Assembly (NCBI RefSeq): GCF_937425535.1
Contig: NZ_OW485601.1
Coordinates: forward strand, 2,711,501-2,775,500
Direction of reading: 5' to 3'
Source: Rhodovastum atsumiense
GTDB taxonomy: Bacteria; Pseudomonadota; Alphaproteobacteria; Acetobacterales; Acetobacteraceae
Length of the DNA stretch: 64,000 nt
The position numbers were made by a program, and so were the translations under genes. Below are positions 37,355 to 46,031 of this stretch, piece by piece (within the stretch, counting starts at the first letter, position 1; the number at the start of each line of letters is the position of its first letter). Under the pieces are notes generated by a model. That model searched no databases. It was given only the letters and a program-made list of their open reading frames with translations, and was not told where the DNA came from.

Positions 37355-37370
37355 TGTGATATTGTGATAT
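37355..37370. promoter_or_regulatory. Tandem TGTGATAT repeat, candidate operator
   Basis: Two perfect adjacent copies of TGTGATAT (37355-37362 and 37363-37370) lie in the 202-bp divergent region between the kinase and the PdxA-family gene, about 75 bp before the latter. Tandem short repeats in such a spot are common DeoR-family operators. Confidence 0.5.
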
Positions 37371-37444
37371 GCAGGGATCGTTGTCAAACGCTTTGGTCCG
37401 CTTCGGCCCGTGCGGGCGCGCGGACGCCGCAGGAGGGCAGTCGC

Positions 37445-38425
37445 ATGCGCGCCAGCAGCAGGATCGGCATCACCATGGGGGATCCCGCCGGGATCGGGCC
37501 GGAGGTGATCTGCAAGGCCATCGCCGCGATGCCGGACGATGAGCGCGCCGCGACGCTCGTGATCGGCGACCGCGTCTTCATGGAACGGGCGAGCCGGCTG
37601 GTCGGGGCGGATATCGTCTTCGTGCCGGCCGAAGGGCCCGCACCCGCCGGCAGTGTGCGCCTGGTCGAGGTGGAAGCGCCCAACCGCGACGCCATCCTGC
37701 CGGGCCGGCTCTCCCCCGATGCCGGCGAGGCCGGCTGCCGCTGCGTGCGCAAGGCGGTGGAGATGGCCCAGGCCGGGGAGATCGACGTCATCGTCACCGC
37801 CTCGCTGAACAAAGCGGCGCTGCGCGCGGCCGGCTATCCGCAGAACGGGCATGCCGGGCTGCTCGCGCATTTCACCGGGGCGAAGCGTTCCTATGCCGTG
37901 CTCGCCTGCCCGCAGTTCAGCGTCATCCATGTCTCCACCCATGTCGCGCTGGCCAGGGCGGCGGAGTCATGCCGGGTCGAACGGATCCTCGAGACGATCC
38001 GCGCCGGGCATGCGCACATGCAGAGCGCCGGCTTTGTCCGGCCGCGTATCGCTGTTGCCGGACTCAATCCGCATTGCGGCGAAAATGGGCTCTACGGTAC
38101 GGAGGACGATGACTACGTGGTGCCGGCGATCACCGCTGCCCGGGCGGAAGGGATGGACGTGGCGGGGCCGGTTCCGGGCGACGTGGTGTTCAACCAGGCG
38201 GTGGACGGGAAATACGACCTCGTGGTGGCGCAGTTCCACGACCAGGGCCATATCCCGGCCAAGCTGATCGGGCGGCACGAGACGGTGAACGTCACGGCAG
38301 GGCTGCCGGTTCTGCGTACTTCCGTTGACCATGGCACTGCCTTCGACATCGCCTGGAAAGGTGTTGCCGATCCGCGCAACATGCAGGCGGCCATCGCCAT
38401 GGCCCGCAAGATGCGGCCGGTATAA
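37445..38425 (+). CDS. PdxA-family 4-phospho-acid dehydrogenase (PdxA2-like)
   Basis: 326 residues. ITMGDPAGIGPEVI opens the family; metal and substrate residues lie in TASLNKAALRAAGYPQNGHA, GLNPHCGENGLYG and AQFHDQGHIPAKL, and DHGTAFDIAWKG is near the end. PdxA proper oxidises 4-phosphohydroxy-L-threonine in B6 synthesis; PdxA2 enzymes next to DUF1537 kinases oxidise 4-phospho-D-threonate or erythronate. Context strongly favours the catabolic version. GGAGGG precedes the ATG at 37445. Confidence 0.88.
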   Translation: MRASSRIGITMGDPAGIGPEVICKAIAAMPDDERAATLVIGDRVFMERASRLVGADIVFVPAEGPAPAGSVRLVEVEAPNRDAILPGRLSPDAGEAGCRCVRKAVEMAQAGEIDVIVTASLNKAALRAAGYPQNGHAGLLAHFTGAKRSYAVLACPQFSVIHVSTHVALARAAESCRVERILETIRAGHAHMQSAGFVRPRIAVAGLNPHCGENGLYGTEDDDYVVPAITAARAEGMDVAGPVPGDVVFNQAVDGKYDLVVAQFHDQGHIPAKLIGRHETVNVTAGLPVLRTSVDHGTAFDIAWKGVADPRNMQAAIAMARKMRPV

Positions 38426-38879
38426 AGGCAAGGGCTCCACCCTTGACCCGGCGTCGTGCGCAGGCACGCATTCGCGTGACGGCACAAGGTCCCTGCACCC
38501 CGGTCTCGCTGCGCGGCGCCTAGGGCGTCGGATGGTGGCGGTCAGACGCCACCGCACTGATCCGGATATGCGCGCGTCATGCCGGCGGCGGGTTACGGCG
38601 GTAGCGAAGTTCCGGGGTGGGGAAATGGTCGTGTAATCCGGCGGCCGGATGATGCCCGTGGCGACACCAAGGACGGGCAACAACCGAAACCGGGAGAACC
38701 GACATGACACCCCAGGTGCCCAGGGCACCACCAGAAAAATTGTGACATTCAGGGCTGTGCCTCGGTGCGCTGATCAACGGGGCATTGCCCATGCCGTGTG
38801 GTTCATTGTTCGCGCGTGCCTGGTCGGGCGTAATAAATATTTGTCCGACGTGGCAAAGCGCCTTGTGGAGTGTCCTGCG
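38426..38879. other. Intergenic region at the boundary of an AT-rich insert
   Basis: 454 bp. The first part has GC-rich hairpins, including a 7-bp stem GGTGGCG/CGCCACC at 38534-38553. The last 60 bp become AT-rich and lead into the Nudix gene. No gene is supported here; open frames extending the Nudix gene upstream lack conserved sequence. Confidence 0.4.
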
Positions 38880-39452
38880 ATGCAAGTCTATGCAGCTTTG
38901 TACTCGACGATAAACGCCAAGCCATATGTTCTGGTGGCGAAGAAGCGTGAGCTCAACAGTTGGTGGAAAGGCAAGAACGAGGCTTGCCCGACCTATGTAA
39001 ACGGAGCCGGGCAATGGGTCTTTCCGGGCGGAAAGGTCGAGGAGGGGTATTCCGTGCGGGAAAATGCGGAAAAAGAGTTCAAGGAGGAGACTGGTCTCGC
39101 ATTTCCCGACTACGAAAAATCTGAAGAAAAAATATTTGCAAATGGCAAGTATACCTTGTGTACATTTAAGATTATCAAGAATCTCAAAGATATAGCGCAG
39201 GAGATCAATGACAACATCAAGGAAGTGCCGGGTTTCAGGCAGCCGTCGAGCGACAAGGTTAGTGATTGGGAGTTAGCTCTCGTAAATCTGGTTGAGCCAA
39301 AAGATCTGGATAAATTTCTTGGGGTTAACCAGATAAATTTCCTCCGTGAAGAAACGCAGCAATATGTCCTTGGGCTTCCTGATAACGACTACAGCCAGTC
39401 TATTGACTGGTATAAAAATATGGCGGGTTACCTTAAGGGGAAACTCGGCTGA
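38880..39452 (+). CDS. Nudix hydrolase-like protein, AT-rich and probably acquired
   Basis: 190 residues. A Nudix domain spans about 3-130, with WVFPGGKVEEGYSVRENAEK leading into EFKEETGL. Against the consensus GX5EX7REUXEEXGU the box is altered: the first Glu is Tyr57 and the Arg is Lys65, while E66, E69 and E70 are kept. Hydrolysis of a nucleoside-diphosphate-linked substrate is likely but not certain. The second half is AT-rich (17 of 60 G+C at 39121-39180), very unlike its neighbours, with lysine- and asparagine-rich protein. It stands alone between the pdxA-like gene and the LytTR gene, which suggests horizontal acquisition. Confidence 0.8.
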   Translation: MQVYAALYSTINAKPYVLVAKKRELNSWWKGKNEACPTYVNGAGQWVFPGGKVEEGYSVRENAEKEFKEETGLAFPDYEKSEEKIFANGKYTLCTFKIIKNLKDIAQEINDNIKEVPGFRQPSSDKVSDWELALVNLVEPKDLDKFLGVNQINFLREETQQYVLGLPDNDYSQSIDWYKNMAGYLKGKLG

Positions 39453-39466
39453 GTTTAGGGCACGCC

Positions 39467-40183
39467 CTAGCCGATTCCGATTTTCTCCTTCAATGCCGCC
39501 AGGAAACGCCGGCTGACCGGCACCGTGTGACCCGCCAGCGTGCCGATCGCCCCCAGCCCGCCTTCCTCCAGCCGCACCTCGCGGATGCGGTCGAGATTGA
39601 CCAGGAACTGCCGGTGGCAACGGAACATCGTGGTGCGTTCCTCCAGCGTGCGCAGCGAAAGTTCTGTGAAGCGTTCCTGGCCGTCCTGACCGACCACGAA
39701 CACGCCGCTTGCGCGCGATTCCGCGTACTCCACCTCCTCGACCCGCAGCAGCAGGATGCGGTTGTGCCCCGCGCAGGGGATCTGCCGCAGCCGGCTGGCC
39801 GCCTTCAACACCGCGAGGTTCTGCGGCGCCCGGCTGCGCTGCAGGCGCTCCAGCGTCTTGGCGAGCCTCGCCGGATCGACCGGCTTGAGCAGGTAGTCGA
39901 AGGCGTTCTCCTCGAAGGCACGCACCGCATATTCGTCATGCGCGGTCAGGAACACGATGCGCGGCGCACGCTCGGGATCGAGCATGGCCAGCATCTCGAT
40001 GCCGCTGACGCGCGGCATCTGGATGTCGAGGAACACCACCTCCGGCGACAACCGGTTGATGGCGGCGATCGCCTCGATGGCGTTGCCGGCCTCGCCAACG
40101 ATGGTCACGCCGCCGGCACCGTCCAGCAGCACACGCAACTCGTCACGCGCCGGCGGCTCGTCGTCGACGATCAACACCCGCAT
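39467..40183 (-). CDS. LytTR response regulator (BtsR/YehT-like)
   Basis: 238 residues. A receiver (LIVDDEPPARDEL, acceptor Asp in VFLDIQMP, Lys in LKPVD) is joined to a C-terminal LytTR DNA-binding domain (RILLLRVEEVEYAESRASGV, MFRCHRQFLVNLDRIREV). Its start overlaps the stop of the kinase gene by one base (TGATG). By analogy with BtsR it should activate the divergent cstA-type gene by binding direct repeats. A 14-bp gap separates its stop from the Nudix gene. Confidence 0.9.
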   Translation of the reverse strand: MRVLIVDDEPPARDELRVLLDGAGGVTIVGEAGNAIEAIAAINRLSPEVVFLDIQMPRVSGIEMLAMLDPERAPRIVFLTAHDEYAVRAFEENAFDYLLKPVDPARLAKTLERLQRSRAPQNLAVLKAASRLRQIPCAGHNRILLLRVEEVEYAESRASGVFVVGQDGQERFTELSLRTLEERTTMFRCHRQFLVNLDRIREVRLEEGGLGAIGTLAGHTVPVSRRFLAALKEKIGIG

Positions 40184-41883
40184 CAGACGGCGGCCATCTG
40201 CATCGGCAGGCGCAAGATCACCTGGGTGGAGATGTCGCGCTCGCAGGCCACCTCGACGCCATAGCCCTCGCCGTAGCGGTTGCGCAGTCGCCGGTCCACC
40301 AGGCTCATGCCCAGGCCAGGCCCTTCGCCACCCTTGGCGTCCCCGTCGAACAGTCCGGCATTGTCCTCGACCGAAAGCAGCAGCTCGTCTCCGACCTGTT
40401 CGGCACGGATCCGCACCACTCCCGGTTCGAGGAGCTGCGAGGTGCCGTGCTTGATCGCGTTCTCGACGATCGGCTGCAGCGAGAAGGCCGGCATCCGCAC
40501 ATGCCGCAGCGCTTCCGGCACGTCGATCTCCACCTTCAGGCGGCCGGCGAAGCGTGCCAGCTCGATCTGCAGATAGGCGTTCACGTGCTCGATCTCGTCG
40601 CCGAGCGAGGCTTCCTCGGTCGGACGCTTGAGGTTCTTGCGGAAGAAGGTGGAGAGATTGAGCACCAGTTGCCGCGCCCGCTCGGGGTCGGTGCGGATCA
40701 CCGATGACAGCACGTTCAGTGTGTTGAACAGGAAATGCGGATTGATCTGGGCGTGCAGCAGCTTGATCTCGGATTGGGCCAGCAACTGTTTCTGCTGCTC
40801 GTAGCGCCCGGCCAGGATCTGGGTGGAGAACAGCCGGGCCAGCCCCTCGCCAAGGCTGCGGTTGATCGAGGACACCAGGCGGGTGCGCGGCTCGTACAGC
40901 TTGATGGTGCCGATGACGCGCTCGTCCTCGCCCAGCAACGGGATCACCAGCGACGCGCCCAGCCGGCAGGTCGGGCTGATCGAGCACTGGTACGGCACTT
41001 CGTTGCCATCGGCGTACATGACCCGGTTGTGCTCGATCGCCTGCCGGGTCAGGTCGGAGGAAATCGGCGTGCCCGGCAGATGATGGTCGTCGCCGATGCC
41101 GATGAAGGCGAGGATCCGGTCCCGGTCGGTGATGGCCACGGCGCCGACGCCGGTTTCCTCGTAGATGATGCGGCTGATCCGCATCGTGGTCTCGCGGTTG
41201 AAGCCGTTGCGGAAGATGCCTTCCGCCCGGGCAGCGATCTTCAGCGCCTTGGCCGAGAACACGCTCGACTGGCGCTCCAGCAGCACCCGCCGCTCCGCCA
41301 GGATGCGCATGAACAGCCCGGCCCCGATCGTGTTGGAGATCCACATCGGCAGCGCCACGTGGTCGACCACCTTCCAGGCCACCTCGAAAGGCTGGGTGAC
41401 CAGCAGGATGATGGCCATCTGCGTCACCTCGGCGAGAAAGGCCACCAGGGCGATGCGCCAGGGATCGAACAGTCGTTCGATCTGGCCACGGCCGACGAAG
41501 TGACGGTGCACCATCCCGCCGATCAGGCCCTCGGCCACGGTGGAGATGGCACAGGCCAGTGCGGTCGGCCCGCCCAGCGTGTAGCGGTGCAGCCCGCCGG
41601 TCAGCCCCACCGCGAGCCCGACCGAGGGGCCCCCGAAGATGCCCCCGAGCACCGCGCCGATCGCCCGCGTGTTGGCGATGGAATCGTCGATCTGCAGGCC
41701 GAAATAGGTCCCCATGATGCAGAACATGGAGAACATCACGTAGGCGGCGAGCTTGTGCGAGGGCCGGATGGTGACGTTCATCAGCGGCATGAACAGCAGC
41801 GTCCGGCTCAGCAGGTAGGCGATGACCAGGTAGACGCTGGTTTGTTGCAGAAGCAACAAGGTCAGAGTCAGGCGTTCGAACAT
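40183..41883 (-). CDS. LytS-family sensor histidine kinase (BtsS/YehU-like)
   Basis: 566 residues. A 5TM-LYT membrane sensor (about 5-200; GAVLGGIFGGPSVGLAVGLTGG) is followed by a GAF-like domain (about 230-350) and a His_kinase domain with AQINPHFLFNTLNVLSS (phospho-His) and LQPIVENAIKHGT (N-box). BtsS of E. coli binds extracellular pyruvate with high affinity. A cstA/btsT-type carrier beside it supports the same role here. The ATG at 41883 is chosen because the longer frame adds 83 low-complexity residues. Confidence 0.9.
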   Translation of the reverse strand: MFERLTLTLLLLQQTSVYLVIAYLLSRTLLFMPLMNVTIRPSHKLAAYVMFSMFCIMGTYFGLQIDDSIANTRAIGAVLGGIFGGPSVGLAVGLTGGLHRYTLGGPTALACAISTVAEGLIGGMVHRHFVGRGQIERLFDPWRIALVAFLAEVTQMAIILLVTQPFEVAWKVVDHVALPMWISNTIGAGLFMRILAERRVLLERQSSVFSAKALKIAARAEGIFRNGFNRETTMRISRIIYEETGVGAVAITDRDRILAFIGIGDDHHLPGTPISSDLTRQAIEHNRVMYADGNEVPYQCSISPTCRLGASLVIPLLGEDERVIGTIKLYEPRTRLVSSINRSLGEGLARLFSTQILAGRYEQQKQLLAQSEIKLLHAQINPHFLFNTLNVLSSVIRTDPERARQLVLNLSTFFRKNLKRPTEEASLGDEIEHVNAYLQIELARFAGRLKVEIDVPEALRHVRMPAFSLQPIVENAIKHGTSQLLEPGVVRIRAEQVGDELLLSVEDNAGLFDGDAKGGEGPGLGMSLVDRRLRNRYGEGYGVEVACERDISTQVILRLPMQMAAV

Positions 41884-41928
41884 CGCAGGGCATCCGGTGG
41901 GGGCGGGGCATCCTAGGCCCAACCGGCC

Positions 41929-41980
41929 GCCACCCGCCACCCGCCACCGCCGTCCGGCCGCTGGCCGCTGGCCGCTGGCC
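41929..41980. repeat. Two runs of 7-bp tandem repeats upstream of the cstA-like gene
   Basis: GCCACCC, GCCACCC and GCCACCG occupy 41929-41949, and GGCCGCT occurs three times at 41956-41976. Both runs have an exact 7-bp period in the divergent promoter region of the LytS/LytTR and cstA genes. Confidence 0.75.
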
Positions 41981-41991
41981 GGTCCTCGCTG

Positions 41992-42040
41992 ACCGCTCAG
42001 CCCGCTCCTGCCGCCGTTCGGCAGGCCATGCTGCCACTCA
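41992..42040. promoter_or_regulatory. Candidate LytTR (BtsR-type) binding repeats
   Basis: ACCGCTCA at 41992-41999 exactly fits the BtsR half-site ACC(G/A)CT(C/T)A as I recall it. GCCACTCA at 42033-42040 differs in one base. A weaker match, GCCGTTCG, lies between them at 42013, one 21-bp step from the first. They lie 87-135 bp upstream of the cstA-like ATG. Confidence 0.45.
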
Positions 42041-42126
42041 CCGGGATCGCCCCCACGCGCGGCCCCGGCCGTCCCTAGGATGGCGCCAGAGCTGAAGCAA
42101 GCCGTCGTGGCAGGAAGGCGCTCATC

Positions 42127-43941
42127 ATGCACGCATTGTCATTCGTCATAGGGACGCTCTGCGTCCTGGCGATCTGTTACCGCTTCTACGGAATATTCTT
42201 CGTCAGCAAGGTACTGCAGGCGGACGATACGCAACTGACCCCGGCGCACCAGATGGGGGACGGGCGCAACTACGTGCCGACCCGGAAATGGGTGAACGCC
42301 GGCCAGCACTTCGCCGCCATCGCCGCCGCCGGCCCCCTGGTCGGGCCAGTGCTGGCCGCGCAGTTCGGCTATCTGCCGGGCCTCGTCTGGCTGCTGATCG
42401 GCGCGACCCTCGGCGGCGCGGTGCACGACACGGTCGTGCTGTTCGCCTCGATGAAGTATCGCGGCCAGTCGCTGTCGGAAGTGGCCAAGGCGGAACTGGG
42501 GCCGGTGGCCGGCTGGTGCACCGGCCTGGCGATGCTGTTCATCATCACCATCACCATGGCCGGCCTGTCCATGGTCGTGGTGCATGCGTTGGAACGCAAT
42601 GCCTGGGGCACCTTCGCGGTGTTCATGACCATCCCCATCGCCATGGCGGTCGGCCTCTATGAGCGCATCACCGGCCGGTCGAAGGGCGCCACCTATCTGG
42701 GCGTGCTGGCCATCATCGCCTCGGTGTTCGTCGGCCCGCGCCTGCAGGGCACGATGCTGGGCGACTGGCTGACCCTGCATGCCGAGACGGTCGGCATCGC
42801 CATTCCCGTCTATGCCTTCTTCGCCACCACCCTGCCGGTGTGGCTGCTGCTGACGCCGCGTGGCTACCTGTCCAGCTTCATGAAGATCGGCGTGTTCGGC
42901 GCCCTGGTCGTGGGCGTGGTGTTCATCAACCCCGAACTGCGCTTCCCCGCCCTGACCCAGTTCATCCATGGCGGCGGGCCGGTGATCGGCGGGCCGGTGT
43001 GGCCGTTCATCTCCATCACCATCGCCTGCGGCGCCATCTCCGGCTTCCATGCCTTCATCGGCTCCGGCACCACGCCCAAGCTGGTCGACAAGTGGAGCGA
43101 CATCCTGCCCGTGGCCTTCGGCGCGATGCTGGCCGAATGCGTGGTCGGCGTGATGGCGCTGATCGCGGCGACGGTGCTGCACCCGGCCGACTACTTCGCC
43201 ATCAACGCGGCGCCGGCCGTCTTCGCCAAGCTGAACATGCAGGTGGTCGACCTGCCGCGGCTGGCCCAGGAGATCGGCATCGACCTCTATGGCCGCACCG
43301 GCGGCGCGGTGACGCTGGCCGTGGGCATGACGGAAATCTTCACCCGCATCCCCTGGTTCGGTGACCTCGCCTCCTACTTCTTCCAGTTCGTGGTGATGTT
43401 CGAGGCGGTGTTCATCCTGACCGCGGTCGACTCCGGCACCCGCGTGGCCCGCTACCTGATCCAGGACCTCGGCGGCGACGTCTATCGCCCGCTGAAGCGG
43501 CTGGACTGGATGCCGGGTGCGGTGGGCGCCAGCCTGGTGGCCTGCGCGCTGTGGGGCTACCTGCTGAACTCCGGCGACATCAACTCGGTCTGGACCCTGT
43601 TCGGCGTGTCGAACCAGTTGATGGCCTCGATCGGCCTGATGATCGGCACCACCCTCATCCTGCGGCTGGCGCGGCGGCGGATCTACATGCTGACCTGCCT
43701 GGTGCCGCTGGCCTACCTGTTCGTGACGGTGAACTACGCCGGCTACTGGATGATCGCCAACGTCTACATGAACCCGACGGCGAAGGGGTACAATCTCTTC
43801 AACGGCACGATCTCCATCATCATGCTGGTGCTGGGCATGGTGATCATGATCGCTTCGCTGCGGCGCTGGAAGGAACTGCTGCTGGGGGCCACCGGCACGC
43901 CCGGCGGCGAAGCCGCCCTGGTCGGCGCGGTGGGCGACTGA
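42127..43941 (+). CDS. cstA: CstA/BtsT-family carbon starvation protein (pyruvate/peptide carrier)
   Basis: 604 residues with about 15 membrane helices. Family signatures include PAHQMGDGRNYVPTRKWV, HFAAIAAAGPLVGPVLAAQFG, GGAVHDTVVLFASMKYRGQS, FHAFIGSGTTPKL and FILTAVDSGTRVARYLIQD. CstA and BtsT take up pyruvate (and peptides in some species) with protons. It is shorter than E. coli CstA at the C-terminal end, a common form outside enterics. AGGAAGG lies upstream of the start. It is divergent from its probable regulators, a LytS/LytTR pair. Confidence 0.93.
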   Translation: MHALSFVIGTLCVLAICYRFYGIFFVSKVLQADDTQLTPAHQMGDGRNYVPTRKWVNAGQHFAAIAAAGPLVGPVLAAQFGYLPGLVWLLIGATLGGAVHDTVVLFASMKYRGQSLSEVAKAELGPVAGWCTGLAMLFIITITMAGLSMVVVHALERNAWGTFAVFMTIPIAMAVGLYERITGRSKGATYLGVLAIIASVFVGPRLQGTMLGDWLTLHAETVGIAIPVYAFFATTLPVWLLLTPRGYLSSFMKIGVFGALVVGVVFINPELRFPALTQFIHGGGPVIGGPVWPFISITIACGAISGFHAFIGSGTTPKLVDKWSDILPVAFGAMLAECVVGVMALIAATVLHPADYFAINAAPAVFAKLNMQVVDLPRLAQEIGIDLYGRTGGAVTLAVGMTEIFTRIPWFGDLASYFFQFVVMFEAVFILTAVDSGTRVARYLIQDLGGDVYRPLKRLDWMPGAVGASLVACALWGYLLNSGDINSVWTLFGVSNQLMASIGLMIGTTLILRLARRRIYMLTCLVPLAYLFVTVNYAGYWMIANVYMNPTAKGYNLFNGTISIIMLVLGMVIMIASLRRWKELLLGATGTPGGEAALVGAVGD

Positions 43942-44016
43942 TCCAACCCAAAAGGTCGTCCAGGAAGAGCGGATCCCGTCGGTCGCGATGCGGCCGGCGG
44001 GATCTGCCGTTTCAGG

Positions 44017-44880
44017 TCACTCCTTGGGGAAGTCGGTGGCCAGCCCGGTCTCGCGCCAGGCCTCGATCTCGGCCAGCCGCGCTTTCAGCCGGGTGGTCAC
44101 CGCTTCGAGGCCGAAAGCCCCCATGACCAGGTGGCGCGGCGGGTTGGCGATCTCGGTGATGCGGATCATCGCCTCGGCCGCGCGCGCCGGATCGCCGGCC
44201 TGGGTGCCGCTGATCTGCGCCGTGGTCTTCATGCGGGCATGAGCGGTTTCGGCGTAGTCGGCGATGCGCGGCTCGGTGCGACGCAGCGAACGCCCGGCCC
44301 AGTCGGTCCGGAACGGTCCGGGTTCGATGCAGGTGACCTTGATCCCGAGCGGTGCGGTTTCGGCCTGGAGCGAATCCGAGAAGCCTTCCACGGCATGCTT
44401 GCTCGCCGCGTAGTAGCCGGTGCCGGGGAAGCCGATGAAGCCGGCCACCGAAGTGATGTTGATGACATGGCCGCGCCGCCGCGCCCGCATGCCGGGCAGC
44501 ACCGCCCGCGTCATCGCGAACAGGCCGAAGACATTGGCATCGAACTGGGCGCGGATCTCCGTGTCCTCGCCTTCCTCGATCGAGGCCTGGTAGCCGTAGC
44601 CGGCATTGTTGACCAGCACGTCGATGCCGCCGAACCGGGCCTCGGCCGCCTGCACGGCGGCGGCGATCTGGGCTGCGTCGGTGACGTCCAGGTCGAGCGC
44701 CAGCGCACGATCCCCGGCTTCCTGCACCAGGTCCGCCACCTTGGCCTTGTCACGCGCCGTGACCACGGCGCGCCAGCCGCGCGCCAGCACAAGGCGCGCC
44801 AGGTCCCGGCCGAAGCCGGTCGAACAGCCGGTGATGAACCAGACGGGCGTTGTCTCGGCAGGTGTGGTTTCGGGGGGCAT
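44017..44880 (-). CDS. Short-chain dehydrogenase/reductase
   Basis: 287 residues, classical SDR. TGCSTGFGRDLA is the nucleotide-binding motif, NNAGYGY the structural one; catalytic Ser lies in ITSVAG and Tyr/Lys in YYAASKHA. The C-terminal EPGPFRTDWAG and long tail are typical of the group labelled oxidoreductase/retinol-dehydrogenase-like. Start at 44880. It ends 75 bp from the cstA stop in convergent orientation and is divergent from surE. Substrate unknown. Confidence 0.88.
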   Translation of the reverse strand: MPPETTPAETTPVWFITGCSTGFGRDLARLVLARGWRAVVTARDKAKVADLVQEAGDRALALDLDVTDAAQIAAAVQAAEARFGGIDVLVNNAGYGYQASIEEGEDTEIRAQFDANVFGLFAMTRAVLPGMRARRRGHVINITSVAGFIGFPGTGYYAASKHAVEGFSDSLQAETAPLGIKVTCIEPGPFRTDWAGRSLRRTEPRIADYAETAHARMKTTAQISGTQAGDPARAAEAMIRITEIANPPRHLVMGAFGLEAVTTRLKARLAEIEAWRETGLATDFPKE

Positions 44881-45071
44881 GCTTCGGTCCTTGGGATGAG
44901 ACCCGGACACCTGGGACATGAGGCCGGGCGCTGCAAGAGGCGGTCGGTGGCGTATCGGTCGCGGGCAGGCCCGCGCGCGTCGGTCTGGCGATGGCCGCCG
45001 GGACTGGTAGGATCGATCACGAGGTGTGCCCGGCATGGACACGCGGTCAATGGTCGTGAGGAACAGGGAAG

Positions 45072-45851
45072 ATGCAAGAGGCCGAACCGATTTTTGGGCG
45101 CGTGCTGCTGACCAACGACGACGGCATCGATGCGCCGGGGCTGCGCGTGCTGGAAGAGGTCGCGGCCACGCTTGCCCGCGAGGTCTGGGTCGTTGCCCCG
45201 GAACATGACCAGAGCGGCACGTCGCATTCGATCAGCCTGCACAGCCCGTTGCGGGTCAGTCCGAAAGGCGAGCGACGCTTCGCCGTGCGCGGCACGCCCG
45301 GCGACTGCGTGGTGATGGGGGTACGGCACCTGCTGGCGGACGGCCGGCCGGACATGATCCTTTCCGGGGTCAACCGCGGTGCCAATCTTGGCGTGGAGAC
45401 GGTGTTTTCCGGCACCGTCGGCGCGGCCATGACCGCCATGCTGCTCGGCCTGCCCGCGCTGGCGCTGAGCCAGGCCTTCAGCGACGGCAACGCCGTGCCC
45501 TGGGACACGGCACGGGCGCTGGCGCCGGGGGTCATCCGCCGTCTCGCCGGCGCGGACTGGAGCCGCAACGCCTGCCTGAACATCAATTTCCCTACCTGCC
45601 CCGCGGATCGTGCCGGCCCGGTGACGCTGACGCGGCAGGGGGCCGGGCTGCTGGACGACATCGAGGTCGTTTCCCGCACCGATCCACGCAACTTCACCTA
45701 TCACTGGCTGCGGCTGCACCGCTCGGCCCGCCAGGACGCGGAGCAGAGCGAAACGGCCGTCGTCGCCGCCGGCGGCGTTTCCGTCACGCCGCTGCGGTTC
45801 GAGCGCACGCACGAAGAGACACTCGTGCAATTGCGTAACATCCTGGGCTGA
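45072..45851 (+). CDS. surE: 5'/3'-nucleotidase SurE
   Basis: 259 residues. LLTNDDGIDAPGL supplies the metal-binding Asp pair, DQSGTSHSIS the next ligand region, and ILSGVNRGANLG the conserved Asn loop. SurE removes phosphate from nucleoside monophosphates and short polyphosphate in stationary phase. AGGAACAGGG lies just before the ATG. The usual partners pcm and nlpD are absent. Confidence 0.93.
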   Translation: MQEAEPIFGRVLLTNDDGIDAPGLRVLEEVAATLAREVWVVAPEHDQSGTSHSISLHSPLRVSPKGERRFAVRGTPGDCVVMGVRHLLADGRPDMILSGVNRGANLGVETVFSGTVGAAMTAMLLGLPALALSQAFSDGNAVPWDTARALAPGVIRRLAGADWSRNACLNINFPTCPADRAGPVTLTRQGAGLLDDIEVVSRTDPRNFTYHWLRLHRSARQDAEQSETAVVAAGGVSVTPLRFERTHEETLVQLRNILG

Positions 45852-46031
45852 CGCCGCGACGGCGTCGGGGGCGGCGCGGATCGATTGCCCGGCAGGGATC
45901 GTTGCGCAGCGGTCCGTGGCCTGGGCGCGGCTGGCATGCATCCTTGGCCTCCCGCCAGGGGAGGGGAGCCCTCTATCCTGGCGGCCTGCCCTTCTGGCCT
46001 TCCCGAGGGCTGATCGCCATGGTCATCCCTC

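Noticed and set aside
37445-38425. PdxA of vitamin B6 synthesis
   Set aside because: The gene is divergent from a DUF1537 kinase and DeoR regulator, not near ksgA/surA, so the catabolic PdxA2 role is more likely.
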